Positions 11,030 to 22,948 of a DNA stretch of 64,000 nt are shown here, in pieces. How positions within the stretch are numbered: the first letter of the stretch is position 1; each line of letters begins with the position of its first letter. This DNA comes from Diphasiastrum complanatum (Eukaryota > Streptophyta > Lycopodiopsida > Lycopodiales > Lycopodiaceae). The notes beneath the pieces were generated by a model. The model was not told the origin of the DNA. It searched no databases and saw only the letters and a program-made list of their open reading frames with translations. Position numbers and translations under genes: made by a program. The DNA is taken from positions 45,557,446 to 45,621,445 of the forward strand of contig CM055095.1 in the NCBI GenBank assembly GCA_029204225.1, in the 5' to 3' direction.

Positions 11030-11769
11030 AGATTCATCGTTGTCTATGAGTCTTTTGTCCATTGTCCATCTGTCATACTCATGTACTTGGCCATTGGCCC
11101 ACTCATTGTATATATCAGAGCTTTATCATTTATGACATCAAACATATTGATCATTCTCATGGGGCATGTGTGGAAGGTGGATCAGTTTCCATGTTTTCAT
11201 ATCATATACACTTAGCACTGTAGTTTGCACTATGTGATTGCTTTCAAGTTTTAGTTTTGGTATGCAGCTTGCTGAAGCCTAAATGCTTTGTTCAGTTAGT
11301 GAATGGACTTCAATGTAATATCCTTTATTCAGTCAGTAGTAGTTACTATGCTTTGCAATGTGTTTGAATTTTTTTTACATCGCTACATGTTTTTTCCCAC
11401 CCCCAACACATAGTCTTAAGAAAAACCCCAATTTGTTTTTTGTAGTGTTCTAAAATGCTGCTGGATCTCTGAACCGTTAGCATTCCGGAATGCCGCACAT
11501 CTATGGTTGTGTCTTCATGTTGAGGCCAATCACTGAGAAGGCACAACATAGGAAGGAGAGGGTGTATTGTTCTTTTGGAATTCAAACAATCGACCGTGGC
11601 TAAGGCCTCCATCCAATCAACTACCTCAGTTTGAGAGTCATCCTTAATCACTATTCGCCTCCAACGTCTCGGATGTTTCCTATTAATAGACCATCTTATA
11701 GAATGAGTCTTAAAGAGGAGGAAGAGGTGTAGAGCATGATTGAGATTATCTTGCAAAAAGGCAGATAAT
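11030..11769. other. Unassigned sequence with an unexplained open frame
   Basis: The minus strand has a 136-codon open frame (11756-11346). I cannot match it to any family. It has no recognisable splice signals or start context, and it is flanked by transposon debris. Confidence 0.4.
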
Positions 11770-11955
11770 GCCTAGTTTCTCATCCTTTGCCTCTCCGATA
11801 ATTTTGGTAAAAAAGTAGGATGGTTCTTGGAAGATGTGTGTGGATTATCGAGGCTTGAACAAGATTTCTATGCCACATATTGATGATTTGTTAGATGCTC
11901 TTGATAATTCAATTGTTTTAACAAGATTGATCTGAAGAGTGGATACCAGTTGGAG
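11770..11955 (+). pseudogene. Ty3/gypsy reverse transcriptase fragment
   Basis: Reads FASPIILVKK, then a stop, then GSWKMCVDYRGLNK and a DDLLDALD...KSGYQ segment: the N-terminal fingers of gypsy RT. It closely resembles the RT start at 18980-19160, so it derives from that family. Its frames are broken. Confidence 0.8.
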
Positions 11956-12675
11956 AGGTGACTAGTCAACAAGACATGTGTCATATGCTGATTAGGACAC
12001 TTGGTGTATTGTATGTGTGACACATGTTGGGCAGTCCTACTCGCTTGCATCTGTCAGGGTGCTACGCATGGAGTTTGCCATGCATCGATGATAGGATGTG
12101 TCAGCATCAAGGGGTGCTTGAGGATTGGGATATGAGAGCCTATGGGAGGCATTCCTTATCACTTCCTATGCAACAAAGGTTGGGAGTAGAATAGCAACCT
12201 GGTCCTTCAGTGTTGTATGAGCATGATATGTACATTTTGAAAAAAATCAATAAAGTTCTAGTTTGCATATTTTATGTTGTTGGATGGTTGATTGGTAATT
12301 CAAAGAGAGAGTATACAGGAAGACATGATGACAACATTTTGTACCATTATGCTTAATGTCACAGACATTAATAAAGGGTAAGGGAAAGCTCCTCAAGATC
12401 CTGCTTAGAAGTCAAACACACGAGAACACACTGTGGAGCAAAACCACCCAACCAAGTAGAAGCAACCGATCAATCTCCAACAGCTTCACCCCCACCCCCG
12501 AGCCAAGGAATAGGAAGCAAGAGTAGAGTGAGAGAAATTGGCAATGAATCACCAAAAGAATGATGGAGTAGGGCGAGTTTCCACTAGCTTTATGGGCTCC
12601 AAGCCTTCTTGTGCATGCGCCCATGCAAGGCCTAAACTCCCCAAAAGCATTTTTCATTGCTATTGATCAATGTTT
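11956..12675. other. Unassigned spacer
   Basis: No gene, repeat family or RNA recognised. Short frames on both strands look random. Confidence 0.5.
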
Positions 12676-14330
12676 CAGGGGCTCGTTTCATACGTCGTTT
12701 CGAAACGCGTTTGAAACGACTGGTTCTGGTTCGAAACGGGAATTTTTTTTTTTCGTTTTTTTTTTTTGAATGTGTTTTTAAGGGTTTACACATGTCATAG
12801 ACAGTCTGGTAACAAGTAGATACATCCAATTTCATGAGAATGCTCTAGAGAATGCAATTTCAAGAGGAGAAGTTGTAGTATGGTGAGTCGTGACTATGGT
12901 CACTTTCCTCAGTCAATTATTGATATTGTCACCATTCATCATACAGTCTCAATTTTCAAACATCCAAGAACTTCCAAAAATTGTAAACAGTAAAGTTACA
13001 TTAATCAGAGAGAACACACTCCAATTTCTCTCATGACATGCCAGCTCCTAATGATACTTCGAAAAGATTTCATCATCAACTACAACCTATGTGTGTGCAT
13101 GGCTCTTGATCCTGAGCAACAAGAGTCCATGACCTGCACAAAGACTAGACATTGCCAGATTCTTGAAATGAACGAGTCGTCAAAAAGCACAAACAAATTA
13201 TTGACAATTACACGGCTGCTTGGGGGACAACCCTAACCTGGATACACATTCTGTGTGTATGTCCTCCAGTCGTCCACAAGCTCGGCATTTGTGAGTATGG
13301 CTCCAGTAGCCCACATAGGGTGAAGCAAATGAGCAACTACATGCATGGGCTTGTGGAAGAAATTCCACCTGTCAAGCCACTTCTCTCGGATAGCTAACAT
13401 CCTACAAAAACCAAAAAAGTAATCACTACATTGTAGGGAAAACAATTCAACAATGCTAAAACAAAACAAATGCACCAGACAGATTACAGAAAAGGTATAC
13501 CTGCGCTCATCAAAAAGCGGTCACTGAAGGGTCTCCCCAATCTTGTCCATAAACTCGTAAATGAGGCCAATTGTAGAACCCTCTCGATCCACTAACCTCA
13601 GCATGGTACACTGGTTCCAAGACCTCAACTAGCTGCTTGGCCTGTCACCAGAAATCATCTCCAAAAACAATCCTCTGGAGCCTAAGTCCAATTGGCTCGC
13701 TGCTACGATGCCACTGTGTGAACTTAAGGCTGGCTGCCATCTGGCACAATGCAAGTCGAACCCGAAGCAACCGCTCCAACATGACGACATGATAGGCAAA
13801 GCGTGTGGATGCTGGCTTCTTCAGATCCAACAGGCTATATGTCATGAACATGGCAAGGGGCCTCTTCTTCCTGGTTACAGATGTAAACAAGAAGATGGCA
13901 CTAAATGTGATGGTGGAAACCTGGGGGGGGGGGTAGTCCTATGTCATGCATCAAAAGATCGATGCAATGTGCTACACACGAGGTCCATACAATAGCAGGG
14001 TAGTCCCCTTCAAAAGCTCACCCATACCCACACAATTGTTGGCATTGTCGATGACCACTTGCACCATATGTTGTGCCCCCACCTCGATGACTGCTGCACA
14101 TATATGCTCATAGAAAAATTCTCCTAACTCAACAGTGCCATCTCGGGAAGCATCCACATCCCTGAGAAACACAGTACCCAGCGGACATGAAACCAAGATT
14201 TTGATAATAGGCTTGTGCCTATTATCAGTCCACCCATCCGATAGAATAGAGCAATCGTATGTGGCCCAGTCATGTCATATGGGCTGAGCTCCCTCGTGAT
14301 GCATGCATGCTCCTCTCTCATTTCAAGTGT
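12676..14330 (-). mobile_element. Degenerate hAT DNA transposon
   Basis: The left end reads CAGGGGCTCGTTTCATACG, typical of the CAGGG start of hAT terminal inverted repeats, followed by CGTTTCGAAACGCG palindromes. Inside, on the minus strand, are decayed transposase pieces. The right terminus is not seen; the microsatellite and reductase exon follow, so that end may be deleted or diverged. Confidence 0.7.
13233..14330 (-). pseudogene. hAT transposase remnant (DUF659-like region and downstream)
   Basis: Reading leftwards: a SDGWTD-like area broken by a frameshift near 14240. Then VSCPLGTVFLRDVDASRDG and VVIDNANNCVGMGELL (14190-14000), which match the DUF659 part of plant hAT transposases with its conserved D-N pair. 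Next are KKPASTRFAYHVVMLERLL (13830-13770) and EKWLDRWNFFHKPMHVVAHLLHPMW (about 13390-13310, positions given because the motif is long). Stops and frameshifts make it inactive. A related remnant lies in an intron at 49345-50460. Confidence 0.8.
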
Positions 14331-14356
14331 GTAATATAAATTGTGGGAGCATAAAA

Positions 14357-14357
<1 letters not shown>

Positions 14358-14424
<67 letters not shown>
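14358..14424. repeat. Compound (TG)n(AG)n microsatellite at a splice donor
   Basis: (TG)n then (AG)n on the plus strand, read as (CT)n(CA)n on the coding minus strand. It begins directly after the GTCAGT donor of reductase exon 2. Confidence 0.97.
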
Positions 14425-14427
<3 letters not shown>

Positions 14428-14429
14428 AC

Positions 14430-15364
14430 CAAGGACTCCCAAAAAATGAGTAAGAGGAAAGCTGTTTCCAGTAGGAAGTGGTCTCAAAGACTCGCCCTTT
14501 ACAATGCTAAAATCTTCCCAGCCTGTAAATCCTGTGACAAAATCACCTTTACTAAACTTAGGATGGCTTGATAGTACCACCTGGGAAACACCAAAGCCTG
14601 TGATGACCTGCAAAACAGGAAAAGGATACTGAATTTGAATACATCCTGAATCCTAGATCCAAATAAATGTTTTACAGACCATATGCGAGTCTAATTCACT
14701 TCAATATTATTTGTTGCTCACAGATTGTGACAGAAGCCATAGTTGCAGGAATATCTGTACGAAGGCAGATCTGTAAGTATGGTCATACAAGTATTCTTAC
14801 ATGTAGAGGAGGAAAGTGTACTGTCCGTATATGGGATGTATACCAGCTAATAGAGTTGGACCAGAGTTCATGAAAATTTGCTGCCTAGCCTTTGAAAACA
14901 TTCAAAAAGGTGAAGAACTACAAGGAAGCTTATAAGTTCAAACTTTGAGCTAAAACAAGCTACTTTGCAAAAACTGAAACACAAGCAACAGAATATACTA
15001 CAAGATTATTTGTATTTCTACAAAAACCTGTACACTATGTGGAGTAAGAGTATGAAAAACTTTAGATTACTTCAAATATCCATAGAGAAGTATAGTGGCT
15101 ACATTGATGTCAGGAACTAAGAATAAGTCCACTCACTGAACCAGGGAGAAAAGAATCAACATAAGAATTTGTTCTCTTTTGCATTCGTCCTCGCATATAA
15201 GGATCCGGTGATATGTATAGATTTTTCAGAAGGACATCTTTTGTTCCCTCTTGTAGTTGTAGAAGACAAGTTCCATCATGCAACTGCAAATCTGACACCT
15301 CAAAACTTCCTGTAACATAATCTTTCAGCATTATTTGTCTGTTCTTAACTACCATTGCAGCCAT
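14430..15364 (-). CDS. 2-alkenal / double-bond reductase-like gene, exons 1-2 only
   Basis: Exon 1 runs from ATG at 15364 to 15137 (76 codons, donor GTGAGT). Exon 2 runs from 14607 to 14430 (acceptor TTTTGCAG, donor GTCAGT). Together they give about 135 residues. The text (MVVKNRQIMLKDYVTG, NLYISPDPYMRGRM, GFGVSQVVLSSHPKFSKGD, GFTGWEDFS) matches the N-terminal GroES-like part of plant NADPH-dependent 2-alkenal reductases of the medium-chain dehydrogenase superfamily. These reduce alpha,beta-unsaturated carbonyls and are usually about 345 residues. The two exon borders match those I recall for Arabidopsis members. The NADPH-binding exons are not found to the left, where a hAT remnant follows. 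It is therefore either a truncated pseudogene or a gene with an intron longer than 14 kb. Both exons are free of stops. Confidence 0.8.
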
Positions 15365-16122
15365 GTGTCACCACGCAGGAGGAGCTATGAAGCCTTCAGG
15401 ATCTACTATTCAGTCTGTAACAGAAAATTATGTCCAGTTATGTAAGGGAATGTCTAGGATCTATCTTTTCTATATTTGTCTAGTAGATTTACTTTCAATA
15501 TATCAGAAAAGGCAGCTGACCCAAATCTACAGTTATTTTTTCTTCTATATTCAGGTCAGCGAAAAATGATGATTACTTTCACGTCAATATATCAAACAAC
15601 ACCTCATCATCATACATTCATAGCCATGATCTCATATTTAAAATCTTTATCACTATTGCAACTGGTATACGCACACCAACATAACCATAAAAACAGCAAT
15701 CAGAGGTATCGCCAGTAATTACAGTCCATATACAATATCAAAACCAGTATCACAGAATTATGCCACTTATAGGACTGATTTGAAACTATAGTTGAATAAT
15801 ATATTTCAAGCAAATGCAGGCTTTTGGTTTCATAGATTCTAAATTTCAAGAATGGCTACTTGAAATCTCTTGAGCTGTTGGAAGCAGAGGATCTCATTCT
15901 GCAGGTTTTCGGCATCTGCATATCATTCTACACATATGGAACGTATGTAGGAAAAGTATTTAAAAAATGAATCGGTAAAAAAAGTAAGCAAGCCAAAAAA
16001 ACTAATCCTGGGTTTTTCTAGAGAGACAATCCTATAAACAAAGCTGAAAACTGCTGCTTCATAGAGTTTTTGGCGGATTTCATCAAGCATGAGCCGTTTA
16101 AGCAATCTGGTATGTGGGACAC
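15365..16122. other. Upstream region of reductase exons; no gene seen
   Basis: AT-rich spacer between the reductase start and the copia LTR. Any reductase promoter would be here, but I cannot point to a convincing TATA box. Confidence 0.5.
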
Positions 16123-16540
16123 TGTTAGAATCAATGATTAAAGTGATTATTCATTTATTGTCATTTAGGAAATCAAGGGCCAGCCTAGCCTGCAAGCTAA
16201 TACTAGGGGCCCTCATCTATATTTGGTGATAGTTGATAGAGGTCAAGTCAAATAGTTAAAGTGCTATATATGAAGCACCATTTTGCTAGTTTTATGTCTA
16301 AGTTGCTTTTAACATATTTAGACACTTCTATTTGGTGATTGCTTTTAGGTTGCTTTTGCATAGATGGCATAGACACATCCTTGCTAATGCCTATAAGTAT
16401 GGGTAGGCGCCCTCCTCCTCTTCCTCCTCTTTTTATCATTCTTCTTCTCCTTAAGCTAAGCAAGTTTCTTCGGTGTATACTTGTCTTATCATTGTTGTTG
16501 GTTGTCAACTCCAATCTAGGAATTAGACATAATCCCATCA
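16123..16540 (+). repeat. 5' LTR of copia element (418 bp)
   Basis: Begins TGTTAGAATCA and ends CCCATCA, directly followed by a PBS. A CCTATAAGTATGG stretch near 16389 could be the TATA box. No second copy is seen in the window. Confidence 0.85.
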
Positions 16541-16553
16541 TGGTATCAAAGCC
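16541..16553 (+). other. Primer binding site (initiator tRNA-Met type)
   Basis: TGGTATCAAAGCC immediately after the LTR, one base different from the canonical sequence complementary to initiator tRNA-Met. Confidence 0.9.
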
Positions 16554-16619
16554 TGGGTTCTAAGGGAGGATTTGGACATCGATTTGGAGAAGGAAAGCTG
16601 TGTTTGTGTGCAGGACAAG

Positions 16620-17640
16620 TTTGCTGAAAAAATCCATTTGTGGTGGTATAAATTACATGCAAAGTCATTTGATCAAGCCATGGTAAGCATGGTTGATAGT
16701 CGAAGTGACCTTTGGCATCAAAGATTTGACCACATCTGTGCTCAAAGCCTACAAGTTTTGAAGAGGAATGACTTGGTGATGGTTTGCCTGATATTTCATT
16801 TGAAGGAAAAATTTGTGAAGGATGTATTATGGGCAAACAACATCGGGAGAGATTTTTCAAGAGTGGAGCGAGAAGAGCCAACAGGTTCCTAGATCTTGTG
16901 CATAGTGATTTATGCAGGCCTATGTAGATGAAATCTCTGAAAGGCTATTACATTTCGTCATTTATTGATGATTACAGTAGATGTATGTGGATTTACTTCA
17001 TAAGCAAAATATCTGATGCATTTGCAAAGTTTAGAGTAAGGCTTTAGTTGAAAAGCAAATAGAATGCTACATCAAGACATTGAGGTCTGATGGAGGTGCT
17101 GAATATTTTTCAACAGAATTCATTGAGTTTTGTAGGAAGAAAGGAATCAAGAGGCAAACTACAGCTCCTTATTCACCACAGCAAAATGGAGTTGCGGAAT
17201 GCAAGAAGTCAATCATGAAAATGGTTAGGGCCATGCTTAGAAGCAAAGGCCTACCAAATACCTTTTGGGCAGAAGTTTGCCGCACAACTACTCATATCTT
17301 GAACAGGTGTCCTACGAAGTCGGTGAGAGTATGACGCCTTATGAAGCATCTACTAGAAAGGAACCCAATGTTTTTCTTTTAGGGTATTCGGTTGTGATGC
17401 TTATTCGCATATCCCTAATGAAAAAAGAAGGAAACTTGATGCAAAGGCTATTAAGTGCATTTTTCTTGGCTACGATGAGAAGGCTAAGGCATATAGAGTG
17501 TATGATAAGGATACACAGAAGCTCACTGTTTCTAGAGATGCAATTTTTGACGAGATGCATGAGCAGGATGGAATGATTTATGAGCCTTTAGATGATGGAG
17601 CGCATGTGAAAGTAAAGCAGGAAGCGAACGTGGATGCGGG
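16620..17640 (+). pseudogene. Copia pre-integrase and integrase remnant
   Basis: DLWHQRFDHICAQSL is the GAG-pre-integrase HHCC region. Then come FLDLVHSDLC, SSFIDDYSRCMWIYF and LRSDGGAEYFSTEF, and PYSPQQNGVAECKKSIMKM carries the catalytic Glu region of the copia integrase. There are several frame changes (near 16910, 17040 and 17330). Confidence 0.87.
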
Positions 17641-18683
17641 AAGATCCAAGAGAAAAAGAGAAGATCAAAGCTAAGACTCAAAGGCGGTTACCCAAATGGT
17701 ACTTGAAGGTAACAGGTGACATGAAGAAGGGAGAGAATCCCGAATCTAGCAAACAGGGAGAGCTCAGGAGGTCTACAAGGGATCGAAAACCCCCTCAAAG
17801 GCTAGAGATGAACCTAGCTTTGATGGATACAGTGCTCAAGACTCAAGGACCTAATTCACTTGACGAAGCAAAGGAGCACAAAGAATGGCGAGCAGCTATG
17901 GCGACAGAAATGCAAGCCATAACGAAGAACAGGAAGTGGGACTTGGTTGAACTACCTGATGGTACGACACCTATCCCTTACAGATGGATTTACAAGGTTA
18001 GTATGGAGCGGATGGGCAGCTCATCAAGTATAAAGCACAGCTAGTTGTGAGAGGATTTGAGCAGCAGGAAGGTATTGATTTTGAGGAAACCTTCGCACTC
18101 GTAGCTAACATGGTCACCATACATTCTATTATTGCCATTTTTGCTTTTTATGGTTGGAAGATCTAGCAAATGGAAGTTAAATATGCTTTTCTTAATGGAA
18201 TGTTGGATGAGGAGGTGTACTTGGTACAATGTCAAGGATTTGTTGAGCCTGGAAAAGAACACTTGGTTTGCAAGATCAAAAAATCTATTTATAGATTGAA
18301 GCAAGTGCCACGGGTGTGGTACACTTGCATTGATGAACACTTCAAGCGGAATGGTAAGAGGAATGTTTATCCTAATCTTTACATTCTGTAGCAAGATTCA
18401 AATATAGTGTTCATTGTATTATACGTCGATGATTCGATTATTATAGGAAGTAATGAGAGCTTAATAGATGAAATCAAATCAGATCTTTCCAATGCTTTTG
18501 ACATGAGTGATTTAGGATTGATGTACTATTGTCTTGGCATTGAAGTATGGCAAAAGGAAGACATTGTCTGTCTTACACAAAGCAAATACGCATGAGATTT
18601 GCTTTATAAGTTCAATATGCAGAATTGTAAGCCTTAAGTACATCGATGGATGTCAACACGATTGAGGAAGTGCCTATGTATTT
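17634..18683 (+). pseudogene. Copia reverse transcriptase remnant
   Basis: A charged linker, then EWRAAMATEMQAI and PYRWIYKV. Next are VVRGFEQQEGIDFEETFA, MEVKYAFLNGMLDEEVYL, and VLYVDDSIIIGSN with the YVDD active site at about 18420. Stops at about 18166, 18390 and 18595. Reads as a typical but dead copia RT. Confidence 0.88.
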
Positions 18684-20070
18684 ACAGGTGTTTCATTTTT
18701 GAGCAAACACATACTGTGCAGAATGCCATTCAGATGGCTATTTATTATGAAGATGGGAAGAAGTCCCATGAACTAGCTGCAGGAACCTTGGGTGGTCAAG
18801 CCCAAGCGGGCCAAATGCCTTGGGGTAAGCGCAAATTCAAGAAGTTCAAAGGGCAAGGGCAAGGCCAACGACAAGGCCAAGCTCCAGGTGGCCAAAAGGC
18901 TAAAGGGGTCGGTGCACAAAAAGGCAAAGGGTTGTATAGGCGGCCTAATTCCCAAGGGGGTCCTAGCTTCTCACCTTTTGCCTCGCCGATCATTCTAGTA
19001 AAAAAGAAGGATGGGTCTTGGCGTAAGTGTGTGGATTATTGAGGCCTTAATAAGAGAACTATTAAGCATCGATATCCTATTCCACGTACTGACGATTTGC
19101 TTGATGCTCTTCATGGTGCTACTGTGTTTAGTAGGATAGACTTGAAGAGTGGGTATCATCAGGTTAGAGTTCGTGAAGAGGATGCTCATAAAATTGCCTT
19201 TCGAACTCAATTTGGTCACTATGAGTATCTTGTGATGCCCTTTGGTTTAACTAACGCCCCAGCTACATTCATGATGTTGATGAATGATGTGCTCCGACGG
19301 TATATGGGTTAGTTTATTGTAAACTTTCATGATGACATTTTTACTTACAGTGCAGGTGAGGCCAAGCATGTGACCCACCTTAGGACTTTGTTGTCTACCT
19401 TGAGGGATAACAACTTGTTTGCTAATGCAAAAAAGAGTGAACTTTTTAAAAAATAAATTGAGTATCTAGGTTATATTGTTATTGTTGATAGAGTAAGACC
19501 AGATCCTAAGAAAGTTGGTGGCATGTGCCAGCTGATTTGACAACGTTATAATCTTTCCTAGGATTGGCGATGTTTTATAGAAAATATGTTAAAGGTTACT
19601 CCCGTCGCGCAGCACCTTTGACTGATTTAACTCGAAAGAACAAGTTTGGTGAGTGGACGGAACTACAACAAGTAAACTTTGATCAATTGAACCAAGCTAT
19701 CACTGAGTGCATCACTCTAAAAGTTGTTGACCCTCTAAAATCTTATATCCTTGATACGGATGCAAGTGACATTGTTGTGGGGACAGTGTTGATGCAGGAG
19801 AGAAGGCCTGTAGCCTTCGAGAGCAAGAAGCTCACCTAGGCACAGCAGAATTATCCAACTCATGAGAAAGAGTTGTTTGCCATAGTCCATGCGTTAAAAG
19901 GTATGGAGGCATTATTTGTACGGATCCGAGTTTTATGTGTACAATGATCATGATACCTTGAGGTATTTCTACAAACAGCCCAATCTTAAGAGGCCGACAA
20001 GCAAGATGATCTGAACTTATGCAAGAATTTCAGATGGAAATTCGGTATAAGAAGGATCAAAAAATAGAGT
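18684..20070 (+). pseudogene. Gypsy gag-tail/RT/RNase H remnant
   Basis: The gag tail is Gln/Gly/Lys-rich (KFKKFKGQGQGQRQGQ). It runs in frame into SPFASPIILVKKKDGSWRK and VDY, then a stop, then [13 protein letters not shown] and [13 protein letters not shown]. The active-site segment has decayed to FHDDIFTYS (about 19328). The RNase H start LDTDASDIVVGTVL is near 19755. Stops at about 19040, 19310, 19456 and 19839. Confidence 0.85.
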
Positions 20071-21470
20071 GCATGATGCATTGTGTCGGATAGTTTATCA
20101 AATGTCATTTGTGGTCATTGAAAATGACCTATTAGTTGAGATAAAGAAGGCTCAACTAGAGGATTCTCAGTGTAAGAGAGTGGAGCTTGAGGTGAGTCAT
20201 GGCCATGCAGAGTCTCAAGAGGAGAGCTCTATTCCCTTTGCTCGCACTTATCTTAAGAATACCATAGAGGATGGTTTTGTTAAGAGGAATGGCAAATTTT
20301 CTCATTCGAGCTTGTGAGGAGCTGCGTAAGAAAATCTTGCATTGTTGTCATGATAGCCCTAGTCTAAGGAGGGCCTTGGAGGATATAAGTATACCCATAG
20401 GCCTCCCTTTGGAGAGCTCAGACAGATCTCCAACAAAGAACTTCGATACACGGGATCATTCTATTCGCTAAAAGGAGTTCGATTATACACAAAGCAGATT
20501 CTAAAAGTTTTTGGTAGGACAGCAAAGTATAGAGTGTCAAGGAAGATCAAGATTGATTGGTTCCCAAATTAAGAAGGGTGGCTATGGTGGGGGCAAGTAA
20601 GTCAGAGGCATGGGAAAGGAGCTTAGATTCAAGGTCTTCAATATTTTCGCAAGTCAATAAGAAGCAAATTGCTGGTGGCCGGTCGCTAGAGACAAATCAC
20701 TGAAGGATTGTTACTTTATTTGCAAGGCTTACTGAGTGCAAACAAGATCATTGATCAGATTGCTAACTTTGTGTAGAAAGATCGCTGAAAAATTTATATG
20801 CCATTAAATGATGAGATTAGCCCAGGTCCTGCATGAATGTCATGACTGCCCCGATGCGGGACACCCAGGCACACAAAGGATGCTTGATCTAGTAAAGAGG
20901 AACTTTTACTTGACAAAACTTAAAGATCAAGTGGAGGTTCACAAGTGCGGACAATTCCAAGTTAATGAAGCTAAAAGACTTAAGGCAGATGGCTTGTTGC
21001 TTCCATTGGGAATTCCCGGAGGAAAGTGGGAAAATATTTCCATAGATTTTGTGGTTGGACTTCCACGGATGGAAAAGCAAAATGATGCATATGGGTAGTA
21101 GTTGATAGGCTAACCAAGATGGCACAATTCATTCCAACTAAAATGACTATCAAAGCTTCAAAATTTGCTCAGCTTTTCATGGAGAAGTTGTTCAAGTTGT
21201 TTTGTTTGCCAAATGACATTGCTAAAAATCAGAGTTCAAAAGTTCACTAGCAAATTTTGGGAAGCAGTCTTCTAGAAATTGGAGACCACATTAAGTCTAG
21301 GGTCATCAGATCACCTGGAATCAAATGGTCAGACTGAATGGACGAACTAGACTATGGAAGATATGCTTTGTGCATATGCTTCCAGGAGACAATCAGATTG
21401 GAAAAGGTATCTCCCAATGGTTGAGTTTGTGTATAACAGCGCAAAGCACTCTACGACGAGTTATAGTCTA
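18690..21470 (+). mobile_element. Second Ty3/gypsy element, internally deleted and decayed
   Basis: A gag tail is joined directly to RT (protease region missing), followed by RNase H and integrase. It carries many stops. No LTR is recognised on either side; it replaces the 3' half of the copia element. Confidence 0.83.
20071..21470 (+). pseudogene. Gypsy integrase remnant
   Basis: HECHDCPDAGHPGTQRMLD and KCGQFQVNEAKR form the HHCC finger (first finger Cys changed to Gly in KCGQF). Then come WENISIDFVVGLP and [16 protein letters not shown] of the catalytic core at about 21095. The second Asp and Glu regions are recognisable but broken (21210-21370). Confidence 0.8.
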
Positions 21471-21884
21471 TTCAAAATAACCTAAAAACGGCTCTACAAA
21501 ATAACCTCATTCTGTACGCTATACAACTATGGATGTAAGATAAAACAATATCCCCAAGTTGTAGCTTAAATCTAAACTAGATGATTGAAACTTACATATA
21601 GTACGTACGCAAGGCGGACTTTTGTGAGTACGTTCGTGCTAATCAACACGCCTACTGTCTAGTCACTCTCATCTGTCTCAGCCAATCCGGATATTCAAAC
21701 AAATTGTGTCTGCATTATATCTTTTGGACCATTGAATGTCGTTCCGTACCATAGAAACGCAGTGCAAAAAAAACTACCGTGCAAATAAACTGCTGATGCA
21801 AATTTTACTAGTTTTGCAGTCTTTGAAAAATAACCTTCTGTAAAATCTCCTATGTGGAAAAAAAATCCGTTGTGGTTTATCTGA
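21471..21884. other. Unassigned spacer
   Basis: No coding or repeat signal recognised downstream of the gypsy integrase remnant; a lost LTR would be expected here. Confidence 0.45.
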
Positions 21885-22265
21885 TTCCTGAGGATCCAGG
21901 AAATAGAATCAAGTAAGCAACATCTACACATTCATAACACTAATATAATTAGATAGTAGGAAAAAAACTGAAGAAAACTACATTCATGATTTTTTTTTCT
22001 GTTTCTACAGTAATTATGTACATAATGCCATAGCAGGAAATAGAATCAGATAAGTAAAATAATCAACCAATTCATAGCGCAATAAATAGTGGGATAAAAA
22101 CTGAAAAAAACTACATTCATATTTTTTTTTTTCTGTTTCGACAGTAATTATTAACAGAATGCTACAGCAGGTCGATAACTAAAAGATCAGCACAGTCATA
22201 GCACAATTAATAGTAGGAAAAAAAATCTGCATTCATAGTTTTTTTTCTTCGGTTTCCTCAGTAAG
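21885..22265. repeat. Tandem repeat, unit about 125-130 bp, about 2.7 copies
   Basis: Each unit contains an A-run ending in CTACATTCAT, then a T-run, CTGTTTC-ACAGTAATTA, GCAGG, and a CATAGC-CAAT block ending ATAGTAGG. Units start near 21957, 22089 and 22213, with a partial one before. Confidence 0.75.
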
Positions 22266-22386
22266 TTCCGTATCTATAGAGCACATCGAAGAAAAAAGGT
22301 GAAGATAGTAGATGTTACTTGCCAACGACGAGCAGCTGGTGTAAAAGGAACATTCGGGCGCTAGAAGGCAGCCAGGCGAACTAATG

Positions 22387-22452
22387 ATCGATCGATCGAT
22401 TGAGCGACCGAGCAAGAGAGAGAGAGAGAGAGAGAGTGTGTGTGTGTGTGTA
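22387..22452. repeat. GATC repeat plus (AG)n(TG)n microsatellite
   Basis: GATCGATCGATCGATT followed by (AG)n and (TG)n. Confidence 0.95.
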
Positions 22453-22694
22453 TAGGCGTGTTTATCTCTCCTCCATGGCTTCTTACGTGGGCCCATCCAT
22501 GCATGTGGTGGAGAGTGTTTTTTGGCTGCTGCAGGGACTCATTGTAATCTGGTTTGCTTTTTACCAGCTTGTGATATTTGTTTTAGATATTTTTGTATAT
22601 TTTTCGGTGATTTGTGTAAGATTGACATGTATTAATCTTCTGATTTTCTTAAAAACATTGTGTTCTTGGTTTTTCAGAACTTCGGGCTTCCGTC

Positions 22695-22790
22695 GTATAT
22701 CCCCTTTGAAGAGTGACGATTTGACGTTCCGTGTTATTTTTGCTTTGAAGAGTGATGATTTGAAGTTTCGAGTTATTTCTGTATCACACT
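22695..22790. repeat. Imperfect 38-bp tandem duplication
   Basis: TTTGAAGAGTGACGATTTGA and TTTGAAGAGTGATGATTTGA begin two units of about 38 bp, each continuing with GTTCCGTGTTATTT-like sequence. Origin unknown. Confidence 0.7.
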
Positions 22791-22948
22791 TGTTGCTTTT
22801 TTAGATCTCCTCACCGTCGCTGCATGCATGTGTGCATGTGAGGGTGCCACCGAGTTGAACTGTTGTGTCGCATATGAATCATTTCTTTGGATTATAGTCT
22901 CCCACATCAGATAACCAAGACGTTGCAGTTTTTTGTTTATATGGCTAG

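Larger units (their letters stand above)
16123..18683 (+). mobile_element. Ty1/copia retrotransposon, 5' LTR and decayed pol
   Basis: 5' LTR, PBS, then integrase and RT of copia order (integrase before RT), interrupted by stops. Gag is missing: the pre-integrase region starts within about 100 bases of the PBS. At about 18684 the sequence switches to a gypsy gag, so the RNase H end and 3' LTR are lost. Confidence 0.88.
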
